64,000 bases of DNA from Trichoplusia ni (Eukaryota > Arthropoda > Insecta > Lepidoptera > Noctuidae). The stretch lies in the NCBI RefSeq assembly GCF_003590095.1, contig NC_039483.1:16616001-16680000 (forward strand). Direction: 5' to 3'. Below the pieces are notes generated by a model. That model saw only the letters and a program-made list of their open reading frames with translations. It was not told the origin of the DNA and ran no database searches. Positions 35,331 to 47,271 of this stretch are shown piece by piece (position 1 is the first letter of the stretch; each line of letters starts with the position of its first letter). Position numbers and translations under genes: made by a program.

Positions 35331-38300
35331 GCAGATCGAGGTTAAGCAATGATTTTTATAGTCATAAATTTGTCGGTGACATATAAACTTGAGAAGGGTC
35401 ACCCACAAATTTATTTGTCACCCAACAGTTTTGTTTATTCCTAGCCTTAACCCTCAATACTGCGAATAAGGTTCGCACTTGACAGATTTTTCTATTTTAC
35501 AAGTAATAACAAATTCATAAATTGAAACATCCAATACACTTTTCTTAAATTTAAATAATTTCCTAAATTTTACGTTCGAGATGAGAATATAAATATACAA
35601 TTTACATTTTAGGGTTGCCAAAAATGATTATCAATAAAATAATATAATAAAATCGAATTTAATAACGTTCGAAAATGATTACTCGAGGTCTATAGATATT
35701 TGCACGAGGCTTCTTTCCCCAATCGGGGTTAATCCAAAGCAAATTTACATATTTATTGGGTGCCCTCGGAACAGATGTGGTGTTTAATCGATAGCGACCA
35801 ACTTTCGGGTTCGGTTGCTATTGGCATGCCCCGGAGTGCCCCAGACCCGTTATAAATGTATTTAAAATGTTAATTTCGGCACCGTGATGATTGTTAAATT
35901 AATATTTGTCGTGTTATCTGGTGATCTACATTCATTGATGGTGTTAATTTTATGCAAGGGGTCCTTAGGCGTCAGTAATCTAAAAGAGTGTTTAAGCATC
36001 GTTCCTTTGTTAAACGTTTAATTTTCTCGCTCTGTTCGTGACTGCGCGAAAATTCCTGACTGTTAGAAAAGAACACCTAGAAGTAATTTTACATCCGTAC
36101 CTAGTTAGAGTCTAGCGTACAGTCGTTAGCACATTTATATTAAACTGGAACTCAGTGGAATGTGAGTGTCGTTTGCGTAATGTTGGTAAGCAGTTTCTTA
36201 TCTAGCACGTATCACCAAAACGTTCCACGTTGGCCAACATTCTGAAAATTAAGGCACATAATTGAATTGTACCTGTATTTCGTATTACTGTATTTTTTTT
36301 ATAATAAGTTATGAATAGGGAAATATTACGTCCATAAGGTGTTAAAAAATAATGGACTCTTTTAAAAGTAGCCCACTACTTTTGAAAAACTTTCGACCAG
36401 TAGTGAGACTTATACCATACCTAAGTATGGTATATATAAGAATATTTCTCTAATTGTTCGACTTACAATAAAAATTGTCGTTGCTTACGCACTCGCAAGA
36501 AATACTTTAATCTTATTTTATTTATGTTTCTAAAATCGCACGAAACCCACACAACAATTTATATGAAAACCTATCATGTATGTGATGTTGTCTGCATTTA
36601 TTTATTATTTATTTATCAAATAAATAAGTAACAAGTTACCCTTTATATTTAATCTAAACATTTGTAACGATGTATACTTCCATTTTGTTCTAATTCGTAT
36701 CGTGTTAACATTTTCCTCAGTTGCGAGACAAGGATGAAAAAATCTCATGATTTATTACGAAAATATTATGTTTGATAGTAAAGCAATTTTCCTGGCCTTG
36801 GTTTATACTGAAATATGTTTTAGTTTGTTCTTTTTCAGCAACAGAACTTATATTGTATGGTGATAATTTCGTAAAAAATATTCTTCGTTTATTGAAAGCA
36901 ATTAGTAAAAAGTTTGTAATTAAAGTCAAACATATTAAGCGTTTCTTAAAACTCTGACTCAAATGTCGAAAACGGACTCCATTTTGGGCAATTTGTATGT
37001 CTGCAACATAATTCAAAATTATGACTGAACAAAAAATAAATTTAAAGCGGCGACAAAACGTTATTTTAACACATGAGCACTAAATGACCGAAAAAGTGGC
37101 CTTCGGTGTACATTTACAATACAAATCGTGCCAAAAAAACTTGCCCATCAAATCTTATGAAGTTTTATATGAATCATGTATGAATTTTCATTGCGCGCTC
37201 AGAGGCGAGAGTTAATTCTGTCCGAGGATTTACGGTGTAATTATGGCGTCAAACGATACCGACGCTAAATCTGTATACGTTATGCACTTTGAAGCGAAAA
37301 ACAAAAGCCGAAGTTTCAGTCGGAACAAAAGGATGCTGCTTAGAGCATAGTGTATCTGAATTCAGGTCCTTACTAAATAAACGTATGTAGTTCAATGCAT
37401 TCAATGTTGTTAGGGATTATTTTGCTTTAGACGCTTATTGTGGCGTTTATCTCGGAACTTAATGAAACCAGACTATGTAGGACATAAAATATTGGCATGC
37501 TATGTATCTATACGTGCATTGTGGTATACTGACTGTGTATAGCCAGGGTACTTAAATGGACTAAATATAAAAAAAATCGGGTTAGTATAGAATGCAAGAC
37601 TTCATTGAAACATAAATAACCTAAAAATCAAGCTATTTATTTTAATTTCTTGCTTTGGATTCAAGAAAATTTTCGTGCACAATTTCATCAAAACCGGAAA
37701 CTCTTTAGTGCATAAAATGTAACCTCGAAGATTTGATTACAAATAAAGGGACAGTGAAAACCAGATAAAAACATGGAAATATAATAAAAACATCCAAACA
37801 CTAAAAAGTATTGAGAGAATAAAGCAAAAAAAAAAAACACGATCAAATAGAAAACAAACTATCAATTACATTAAAAAAGCTTTTAAACTTAATATAAATA
37901 GAAAAGGAAAAACAGCAACTCGTATAACCTATTCCAACAAACTAGACTTTAAATTTCATTTCGGTTCTGCTCTCCTATTGACTCCGTGCCGAAGTGTACC
38001 GCCCGCGGTGATCTGTCTGGTAAGCAAAAGTGTTCACTCAAATTAGTCGGGTTTACAATATCGAGCAACTTCCTAACCGTTTGGTTTCCGTTCGACATAT
38101 TGGTTTTGTTTTGCTTTTTGCCGATCGGTTTAGGAGAGCAAGTGGGAAGTACAATAGCCAAAGGACTTTTGTCCTGGTTTGAGTATGAAGTCTGTGTATT
38201 ACATGATTTGTTGTACTATTTTTACAGGATTTGTATGAAGAGGTTTTTATCTTGAGATCTTGTTTTGGGTCTCTACATTATTTTTTTTACACTTTGACAC

Positions 38301-39964
38301 TTTTCTCCGCTAGGTACTTGTTTTAGAATTATGTATTCGAATATGGTAATTTTCGAATGCTGAAATGTCAACCTATTTTGCATTACAAGTTATAAGAAAC
38401 GTGCCGTAGATTGACATTCAAGAATGCCTACTTAGTTTTAATTTTAGTAGGTTGACATGTAACAAAATAAAAATAAATTCCTTTAGCAAAAATTCAAAAA
38501 ATTGAAACATTAATTACCACACCTTAGTAATAAAATACAAATAAAAATATCAGTTAGCCGCTTTATTCAGTTCATTTTTCCCAGAAAGGCTAAATAAATT
38601 ATCATTTAGTTAATTTAAATACATTATAAAAACCAGCATTACAATCAATAGTTAAAAGTTACGATTAATTAAAAGTTTTATGATCGTCCATGTTACCGCA
38701 GGCACAATATTTATAGTTAGTCAATAAACGGCTTAATGATGTTGATGTCACGGATATTTTATTTCCAATTTCATTTAGCAATTTATTACGTGATTCGATA
38801 TCGTACCGATTTTAATTTTCTATATCAAAGGAGAAAAAAGACTACATAGAAAAGAAAACTAAAGACAAAAAAACAAATTATTTCCAAAAAACCTAAGTAA
38901 GCTATAACTGAGTAAACAATATTCAATATTCTTAGGAACTAAAATGATAATGAATGCTTAACTCCAGATGTGCTGAGAATATGAACCCTACAATGTCCAA
39001 AGATTGAATTGAAAAATTACTAAAAGAAGTACCTGACCTTAATAAATTATAAGCAGTTTAGATAAAACCACCCAAAAAGGTCAACACTAATAAAATGGGA
39101 ACATTAAAATTAAAATTCAAATCATAAATACCGTTGCAGGTAAGACCCCCCGTCTAAACCGGAAATTCAGTCGTAAAACTTGTAATAACCCAAGAAAACC
39201 ATAATTAACCACAGCAGGAGGGTTAAGTAAATTAACGTTATGAACAGAAGAAAAGTTTTGTTCGTCTGTTTACTTTAAACGGTAGGTAAGACTGTTTAAA
39301 CGGCGAAGCGTTTTAGTTGTAAAATGATTGTTTGGCCTAAAATGCTTAGCCGCCAATAATAAGATTTTTGTTTAAAGATGTGACAGTATAAATTAACATC
39401 ATCGATATTGAATTATATATGAAATACACAATAATTTGTCAGCCATCTAGAATTTGGCAACAAAAGAAAGGGAAGGGAGTCTATTTTTTTTAAATTCAGC
39501 ATAAAACTTAGATCTGTTATTAAAAAAAATATTCAATGCATTAATTAGCTTTATCAGGTACGAAAACCTAGTGAATTACTAAATAAACATAAATTATGAG
39601 TATTTAAATAAATGTTTAGAGTTTCGGTCACCTCTGGCCAGTAGGTGCTTATGACATACCATTTTACAAATATGTAATGTCAAAAACCAGCCACAACCAA
39701 AACTATCTCCCTGCTTTTACCCTGTAAAATTTTTCATAGTTTCAAACAATTTGCAACATTTTTATTTAAGAGCAAACATGGCGGTTCCACCTGTGTCCAC
39801 GTTTAATCACGCAAATGCAGGCCAAATATGAAAAAGCAAGGAGTTTTTACCGAAAATATAAATACCGCAGTCTAAAGTTTTGAAAGTTAGACACTAGTGC
39901 TTCTCTTCCACTAAGGATGCCTGAAGCGATTCAATTGGTTCTACAAAGACACCGCATGTGTGTT

Positions 39965-40079
39965 TTACGGTACTGCTGTCCGTTTGTATGTCACCAGACC
40001 AGGTCTTGTGATAACAAGACTGTTTTTTTTTTTGTACTTTGCTGCTTGTTGCTTGCTGTAATAACAACAAATAAATAGT
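39965..40079 (+). repeat. CTGTCCGTC-type lepidopteran repeat, copy 6
   Basis: TTACGGTACTGCTGTCCGTT, TGTATGTCACCAGACCAGGT and TAATAACAACAAATAAATAG follow the family landmarks. The same copy appears again near 57978-58095 because of the large duplication. Confidence 0.5.
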
Positions 40080-41197
40080 CCAATTTAGAACATTTATATT
40101 TGGTCAGGGCATCTAGGTGACTAAAGATTTGAGAAATTTGATCTTATTTATACTAAGTTATAGTTAGTGTAAATCGGACTCGCAACACTTACAGTTTCTT
40201 ACAAATAAGATGACTATTTTTTTTTGTAAAATCTAAGAATAAATGGAATCGCTTAATTGTGTTAACTTTATAAGTTCCTAAAACACATTCCTATCTGTAT
40301 GTAGTTAGTGGGAGTGCATCCTTATGCAGTGAATTTTTCTCCGTATGTGAGAAAAATATTTACCATTATGAGTAATGTTAAAAGAAGGATACACATTGCG
40401 CCTTTTGCTATGAATATCAATATTTATTTAAGGAGATATTTGTGTTCGTTTCTTATATGTAATTTTCACTGAAGCTGAATGTAACAGTTTCTATTTTTAT
40501 TGTTGAGAAGATTTCTTAAGAATCACTTTTGTCGAATTTCCAATTACACGTGTATACGTAAGTTGTTGATTAGTTAGCAATCAAATAAATAAAATATTAC
40601 AAAGATTTAGCACTAGGCCCAATTGAAGTCAGCAAACAAACTGCACTTCTTTGATATTGTTGAAACATCAGGGGACTTAAAAAAAAATGAGGAAAATGCG
40701 AGAAACATACAATAAAAACAAACTTGGCGATACTTCTATTCGAGGGTGTAAGTGTTTATTATTAGAACACGTTACCAATTAAACGCAACAACCACAAACA
40801 AGATGTTATTCGACCAAAGTTCATTCATCTCACAAGTAAAGTCGAGGGTAAACATTAAGTTACGTATAAAATCATAAACGTACGACAAGTACTAAAGGGC
40901 GAGGACAGATTTAAAGCGTCAATTAGTACCCCACAGCTACTAAGAGGGACTAAATTTGTACGTGTGGGGGAGTAAAAATAGTTTCATGTGTTTTGAGGAA
41001 TTAAGTGGGGGAATTTGCTGGATGCGACCAAATTAAATAACATACTGTTGAACACCAATTATGTAGATCTTAGATAAAGCCTTCTTTTTTCTTTTCCTTG
41101 ATTGTATAAAAACTTTTATCACCATTTTGGATGAGATTAGTGACCGAAATAATGTGCGTCATGTTAGTTATGGTATTCAAAATCCATGTGTAAGTTC

Positions 41198-41783
41198 AAA
41201 GTGAAATAAAATTAATTTTGGAAAAAAATAAAAACCGACTTCAAGACTACACATTATATACAATTGAACTAAAAAGTATAAAATAATATTTTAATTACAA
41301 GCCAAAGAACACTAAAGGAAAATCAACGAAATTATTGATACTTATGCATACTATTTACATTTTAAAATCAGTTATTTTTGAGGTCGGTGCCAAATGCGGG
41401 CAGACGCGTGAGGGCAGAAGACGCTGATGGTTGTGTTTTATGTTTGTATGTATTAGTTTATGTTTCTTTTTTGTGTTATTAATAGATAAATTATTTTATT
41501 GTCTTCTTTTCAATTATCGGTTGTTTTTCAATTATTTATGTAATTTCTTTTTGTGTCATTAATATATTGTTTTTGTTTTGGCTGGCACCGACTCCAAAAA
41601 TAACTGATTTTAAAATGTAAATAGTATGCATAAGTATCAATAATTTCGTTGATTGTCCTTTAGTGTTCTTTGGCTTGTAATTAAAATATTATTTTATACT
41701 TTTTAGTTCAATTGTATATATTGTTAGTGTAGTCTTGAAGTCGGTTTTTATTTTTTTCCAAAATTAATTTTATTTTTCACTTT
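41198..41783. mobile_element. Foldback element with ~195-bp inverted arms
   Basis: Arms 41198-41391 and 41584-41783 are inverted repeats, about 95% alike by eye (differences: a 2-base indel, a small block near the outer third, and two or three single changes). A loop of about 192 bp lies between them. Each arm carries AACCGACTTCAA near its outer end (41233-41244) or its complement (41735-41746), and a GTCGGTGCC/GGCACCGAC motif at its inner end. The loop is T-rich with no ORF. It forms the left half of a larger repeat ending at 42364. Confidence 0.75.
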
Positions 41784-42364
41784 TTAGTGGAAAGTTAGTG
41801 ATTTTTAGTATGGGTAGGCCTACTAAACGCGCTGCCCAAATGAGAAACTGCCCAGAATTCCCAGTGATATTTGTTCGAAAGCCTCCACCCAGTCTGTTAC
41901 CATTTGAGAGTGATGTTAATTATGGAGGCCATTTTGAATAACCGAATATCTCATCAGAACAAACATCTAATTATGTTTATTTTAGTTTCAGTATTGCGTT
42001 TTTTGTAAAACTTTGTAAGTGACCTTGAACATTTTTTTTTTTCGAAATAGTTTTTATAACCTTTGTAGTGAGTACAGGCGTGATAATATGTTGTGTGATG
42101 GCGTAAACAATGCTTAGATATGCTATAGCAACAATTGCGGTTAATCTGCTGTTATTTATTGAAGAGTTCCCCCGATTTCTACAAGATCCCATCATCAGAT
42201 ATTGAAATGGTGATAATGGGACCACACGGGAAGCACAAGCTTTCAAATAAAAAAAGAATCATGAAAATCGGTTCACCCAATCGCAAGTTACGAGGTAACA
42301 AACATAAAAAAAAAAAAAAAAATACAGTCGAATTGAGAACCTCCTCCTTTTTTTGAAGTCGGTT
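41233..42364. mobile_element. Composite AACCGACTTCAA-ended repeat element
   Basis: The element starts with AACCGACTTCAA and ends with its reverse complement TTGAAGTCGGTT (42353-42364), preceded by AGAACCTCCTCC. I recall ACCGACTTCAAAAAAGGAGG as a very common lepidopteran repeat terminus. Inside are the foldback unit, a 43-codon frame (41810-41941), a poly(A) run (about 42306-42322) and the TCATCAGATATTGAAATGG region, also common in moths. Superfamily not determined, and no target-site duplication was recognised. Confidence 0.6.
41810..41941 (+). CDS. 43-codon open frame inside the repeat element, function unknown
   Basis: The frame starts MGRPTKRAAQMRNCPEFPVI, continues with a proline-rich stretch (RKPPPSLLPFE) and ends at TAA 41939-41941. 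Codon use is more balanced than in flanking DNA, and there is no in-frame break. It is preceded by CACTTTTTAG and GATTTTTAG, either of which could be a splice acceptor, so it may be an exon remnant of a transposon gene. I do not recognise a domain. An identical copy lies at 59830-59961 because of the large duplication. Confidence 0.3.
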   Translation: MGRPTKRAAQMRNCPEFPVIFVRKPPPSLLPFESDVNYGGHFE

Positions 42365-42989
42365 AAAAATACATGATTTTCATTAACCCCTTTGATACTT
42401 TTCTGAAAAACTCCAGTCTCAATTTGAGTAATATTATTTCAATTTTTGCATACATTACAAAAAGCTCTATCCGATCACTGACCCTCTACTACTACAAAAT
42501 AATCCAAGAAAACTCCTTGAACAAACAGCACAATAATATATTCGTTGTAAAACTAAGCCACATCCATCATCTATATCTCCGTGAAACATTTAACACCGTG
42601 CAGCTGTCGAGACATTTCCACTCGTTTTAAAATTTTCTGTTTAACCGTCAGAAAAATACGAGCAAACACTAGAGTCGTAAAGTTGAGTATCCTGTTCTCG
42701 TTTACGATTAAAGTATTTTGCGATGTTTAGTAAAATACTAAATTTGTTGTTTCAGTACGCGTAACGTGCCTTTCAATTATGGCGCAACATAGAGTCCCGC
42801 TCACACTATTCATACTTTGTTTGTGAATTTCAAGTTGATTTTGTTAAAGGAGTATACATTTGGAATTTGGTTAAACAGGTTTTCATGTTTCTGGCTCTTT
42901 ATACTCATATTTGTATCAATATGCGGTAGCCAACGACTCTATTCTCTAGCAGCATGTTACTAACTATGTATAAAACAAAATCATTTTTC

Positions 42990-43162
42990 TAAAAACCAGT
43001 CCAGTGTTAGTCAGACTTGCGATACAAAAGGGCTCTGTACAATTCTATGACCGTACACTTTGTTTGCTACAGCGGCAATAGAAATGCATTGTTTGACAAA
43101 ATTTCAACTTTTAGGAATTTTATTCCATGAGATCATATCGTCGTGGCAGGTTGACGGATTGA
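42990..43162 (-). repeat. CTGTCCGTC-type lepidopteran repeat, copy 7
   Basis: On the plus strand it starts AAAAACCAGTCCAGTGTTAG and TCAGACTTGCGATACAAAAG (the complement of the CGAGTCCGACTCGC...CCGGTTTTT end). It then runs through AGAAATGCATTGTTTGACAA and TGAGATCATATCGTCGTGGC. Repeated near 61008-61179 by the duplication. Confidence 0.5.
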
Positions 43163-46144
43163 CTTTCGTGAATTGCAGTAAAATTATAACGACCTAATTC
43201 CCTAAACTTCTTACGTCACCATATCTCATTCTAACTTAATTCGAAGAGAAAACAAAATACACTACCAACACAACTAATCTTCACTTAAACAAAAACAAAA
43301 ATAATCTGACACAGGACAGGCACTGAAACATTTTGGTGCTCAACAAACACCAAGTTTTGTAGGTCACACAAACTTGGTTGCTTCAGATAACGTAGATTAA
43401 TGAAGACAGGATATGAAGTCGCGCGTTGAAAACTAAATTACGTTGAAATTGTTACGTAATTTATTATACGTAGTTATGTTTTGTTTTATCCAGTTTCTAC
43501 ACATTGTTGGATCTGCTGTGAATAGGATATTGAAATAGACCGAAACCAATCTATTTTTTATCAATTCACTTCACTTGCAATAACTGACTCGCTTCCATGA
43601 ACGTATTGCCGTTTGTCTGAAATCAATAACCCCGTTTTTTGTGGTCTTCCGCACCTGAGTTATTTCTATAACAAATTCAAACAATATTTGAATGAGCCTT
43701 ATGTGCTGAATAAAAGCAAGCAAGCTGATTATTCAGCTTGATTCGTGCAAAGGACATATTATTTACTTGATATGAATTTCTCCTGCGTACTTATTGGAAT
43801 CTCCCGACTAGTTATATATATCGCATCTAACCTTAGCTCCTAATCATGAATTGACGTGCCGGTGAGCGAGTCGAACTGTCGCTTACTCGTTCTTTAACAA
43901 TTAGGAGTCCATTTCCCGGTTGTTATTATAATAACATATTATTGTAACACATTTCACCAATTGTATCAAAGATGTCATGTAACACCTACAAAAGATTATC
44001 AATTTACTCGAGGACCAGAATCTTTTTGATCATGTTCAAGTTACTTACTCAATAACAGTCAATATTGTTCGTAGCGTACAGCCTTGCTGTATTTTATCAC
44101 AGCGGCTTGTTTGTACAGTTTAGGTTACACGCTATGTTGCTATACTAACTCCAGAATTTATTGCCTATAGTGATATTATCTGGCGCAATCCCTTTATAAA
44201 TCTCCGCTGCTTATATTGCCAAATATAACCAATGAACCGGTTCTGTTGTTACTGAAAATCATAATTTGAATAGTTTTATTTTGATGTCAGAGTCTAATGA
44301 GGGTTTAAAGCAATTAAACAATTTATTACTATGCCCATTGTCCAGTAAGATTGCCAACCCTTTAGTAAAGACAAACAAATAGAAGCATTAAACCTTATTG
44401 ATGCTCCAAATAAGTTTCAGGACTCAACCGAAGGTCAAACCCAAGTCTCATAATTTGCTTTGGTCTCCAAAATGATGATGTAGCTTATTGGCACTATATT
44501 TTAAAGTTGTGACAGTTTTAAAACCCAATACGATTTCTCTATTACTTTGGAGCGGTGCTAAAATTTCTCATGCTGGTGACATTAATTCTAATAAAAGTTA
44601 CAGAGTTAGAGAACTGTAATTGCGAAATGTGAAGGATGGGCTTACGAGTTGTCGCTGTAAGTAGTTTCAGAAGCGTTAACACTATTAAATTGAATTCAGG
44701 CTGCGACACAAGTGTCAGGGATCCGTGCTGCGTCCTTTATGTAACAATGGAAGTATTAAAAATACTCTCGAAGAGATTTCCATTTACATACAGCACTGTG
44801 AATAGTTCTGCAAAGAAGATAATGAAAAGTATGTTTTAGAAAATGTTAATATTGGAGAAAATGTTTTGAGAGCTAAGAATAATATTCCATAGTTACCAGC
44901 TGACAGCTGTGACAGCTTCGCTTTCCATGTACTTTTTATCACAAAAGTCGATGTTGATTTTTGGAATGAGTGACTAAACATCTTTGAGGATTAATGACCT
45001 ATTTCGCAAGCTCCTCAAAACTTCTTCGAACAACAAACGAAGATGCTCGAATAATCACAAGGAATAACATTCCTAAGTATTATTTATCACACACAAACCT
45101 GACCTTAGAAACAAAAACAATATAATCTGCTGTAAGACAGCACGCCAATGCTGAAGTATCCTCGTCGTTGGCAACTTTTGTGGGTCATAGAGTTACATGT
45201 TTGATGACTTGGATTATCAAAACATGGATAAGACTAAAAGCTCAATATTTAATGGCGCATAGATTTGTGAATTTTTCTGATTGATATCGACATTATTTAA
45301 GTGGTTTGTCTTAATTAAATAATGGAATAGTAGTTTCGCAAACAAATGATAAGGAATTTTAAATAGCTGTGTCTTTTATTCCTGTGCGAATCCTGCCATC
45401 TTGCACAGATTCACGAATACATGGCTATCAATCGTAACAATCATATCCAACATTTCACTAATCTAAGTTAGAATCACTCTAGTATTCAAATTCTGGCATG
45501 ACCACAACCGATTATAATGATTAAATCCGGAATTAGTCGGGCCCTACATCTTCTGGACCTCTATAACGCGTGATTGGGGTACTTTGGGCCCCAACTTTGG
45601 ATAATGTGTCGGGTGTGAAGTAATTTGTATGGCAATGAGATTAACATTGAGAAGGATTAGGCAATTTTAATTTCCATTCCGAGATTTATGGCTTTAAGCT
45701 GGTCTGTGATGAAAGGGTTCGAGGATAACATCTCTGTCTTGATTTATAGTCAAATGAAAGTGCGTAATATTTTAGGGATTAATAGAAACCGCCTTATCTC
45801 GAAGGTTACCAAGTAGACGATGATTGCGCAATCATGAAGATGAACTCGTTACTGCCATTTGTTACGAATATTCATATTGGAGTTCGTGTTATCGAGAAAT
45901 GCTGGAGTTAAATAAAATCGATTGGTTCCAGGAATTTGGAACTGATTCGATAACAGGCGAGATCTGTCGCCAGTCAGTTCGTACATGTTTACGCTTGCAA
46001 ACTATTGCACTCGCCACTGTTCACTAGGAGTGATCGACAAACGGTCAGCATCGAGCTACGGAATTTCGATTTGCAATTTGAAATAGCAACCTATATTTTG
46101 AATTCGTTTCGTTGTAATTATTTAAACTAATAAATATTATCTTT

Positions 46145-46193
46145 ATCGAAGCCGCTCCAACATAGTTGGGAAAAGGCTAGGTCGATGATGATG
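46145..46193 (+). mobile_element. 49-bp RTE 3'-tail micro-insertion with 9-bp target-site duplication
   Basis: The insert contains GCCGCTCCAACATAGTTGGG, AAAAGGCTAGG and TCGATGATGATG, a tail I recall from moth RTE elements. ATTATCTTT flanks it on both sides (46136-46144 and 46194-46202). It is a genuine but extremely 5'-truncated retrotransposition product. Confidence 0.7.
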
Positions 46194-47014
46194 ATTATCT
46201 TTGTCGTTTTGAATACTACTGAAACGCCATAATAACCTGTATACTCTACTGGATTGTGGAATTAGTTACCAATAACTTTGCGCACATTCCACAATTATTG
46301 CGGCTTATTTACATCTTCTACAACTATAATTACTAGTACAATAGTAAGATTGGCTAGATAATGTTGTCAACTTCAACTCTGCAAGGGGTAACAGAAAATG
46401 ATGAGCTTAAAGATATTTAACTATGTTAATTGTACGTACATAGTTAAAAATGTATATTGTATATATTTCTGAATGGTGGTGAGTTTGCGGTGTACATTTT
46501 GCCAGATAAAAAAACAAACCAAAATTTCTAGTGTAAATAAAAAATACTCTAAGAACGAATTAAACTGTAGTTTTTCTACAAATTCTGGTCTACATACTAA
46601 CATACTTTTATATTTCTAAGACGAACAGTATAAGCGTTTAATGCCTAATTCCCTTGAGACGTAGGTAGGGAGCGTAGTGAGCTGAAATAGGCTTATTATT
46701 ATAAGCCGGCCGAAGCTTTCTAGGGAATAGGGATTCGAGGATTATAATTTAGGGCAACGGTATTTTGCTTAAGTCTCTGGTAGTGTAAAATCAATAAACA
46801 TAGGATGCTTAGCTTTGCATATTATGTTATTTATATTTAATGTGGCGTTGGTTTGATTTAAGGTTATATAAACTTTATGCTAATGGTGTGTTTAGTTACT
46901 TTTTGTAGCGTGGGTATAATATATACCTACTTATATTCAATCGTTAGATAAAATAAACTGAAGTCTGTTTTACATAAAATACGAAACTTGGAAATTAGTT
47001 GAAATAATATTTTT

Positions 47015-47271
47015 AACTAGCTGTTGCCCGCGACTTCGTCCCCGTGGGTAGAAGATATAAGTTATGATTTATGCCTGCCCAGTTTTTTTCACATTTTCTA
47101 TTGTATCTTCGCTTTTATTAGTCGCAGCGTGATGGTTTATAGCCTAAAGCCTTCCTCGATGAATGGTCTATTCAACACAAATTTTTTTTTTCAATTTGGA
47201 CCAGTAGTTCCTGAGATTAGCGCGTTCAAACAAGCAAACAAACTCTTCAGCTTTATATATTAGTATAGATT
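47015..47271 (+). repeat. CTAGCTGTTGCCCGCGACTT-type interspersed repeat
   Basis: It starts AACTAGCTGTTGCCCGCGAC and contains TTTATAGCCTAAAGCCTTCC, TCGATGAATGG, GGACCAGTAGTTCCTGAGAT and TAGCGCGTTCAAACAAGC, ending TATATTAGTATAGATT. This is a well-known moth repeat, possibly a LINE 3' end or a SINE. The 79-codon frame across it is incidental. Confidence 0.65.

Larger units (their letters stand above)
31513..39601. other. Noncoding region downstream of the second exon (probable intron)
   Basis: It begins with the GTACTG donor. Besides the repeats listed separately I find no exon with acceptor, open frame and donor that would continue the PDZ domain. GC-elevated patches lie at 33290-33420 (with a TGACGTCA palindrome at 33326-33333) and 35700-35870, and remain unexplained. 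Short open frames, for example in 31709-32101, run through repeat-like sequence and are not called. Confidence 0.5.
39602..45983 (+). repeat. First copy of a 6.4-kb near-exact duplication (empty piggyBac site)
   Basis: This stretch recurs at 55149-55154 plus 57629-64000. The offset drifts from 18025 at the left end to 18017 at the right end through single-base indels, and is constant over roughly the last 2.4 kb. The left end reads ATTTAAATAAATG without interruption, with the TTAA at 39604-39607 where the other copy holds piggyBac. The match runs to the window end, so the full extent is unknown. Probably an unresolved overlap between contigs, not a biological duplication. Confidence 0.9.

Noticed and set aside
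38365..38458. MITE bounded by ATGTCAACCTA / TAGGTTGACAT
   Set aside because: Only 11-bp inverted repeats, no flanking duplication and no similar copy in the window. Chance cannot be excluded.
41977..42246. 89-codon minus-strand frame present in both large copies
   Set aside because: It falls within the composite repeat. Its recurrence at 60007-60264 comes from the duplication, with a frameshifting indel between copies, so repetition is not evidence of selection.
47024..47263. 79-codon frame with a plausible-looking start
   Set aside because: It lies wholly inside the CTAGCTGTTGCCCGCGAC interspersed repeat.
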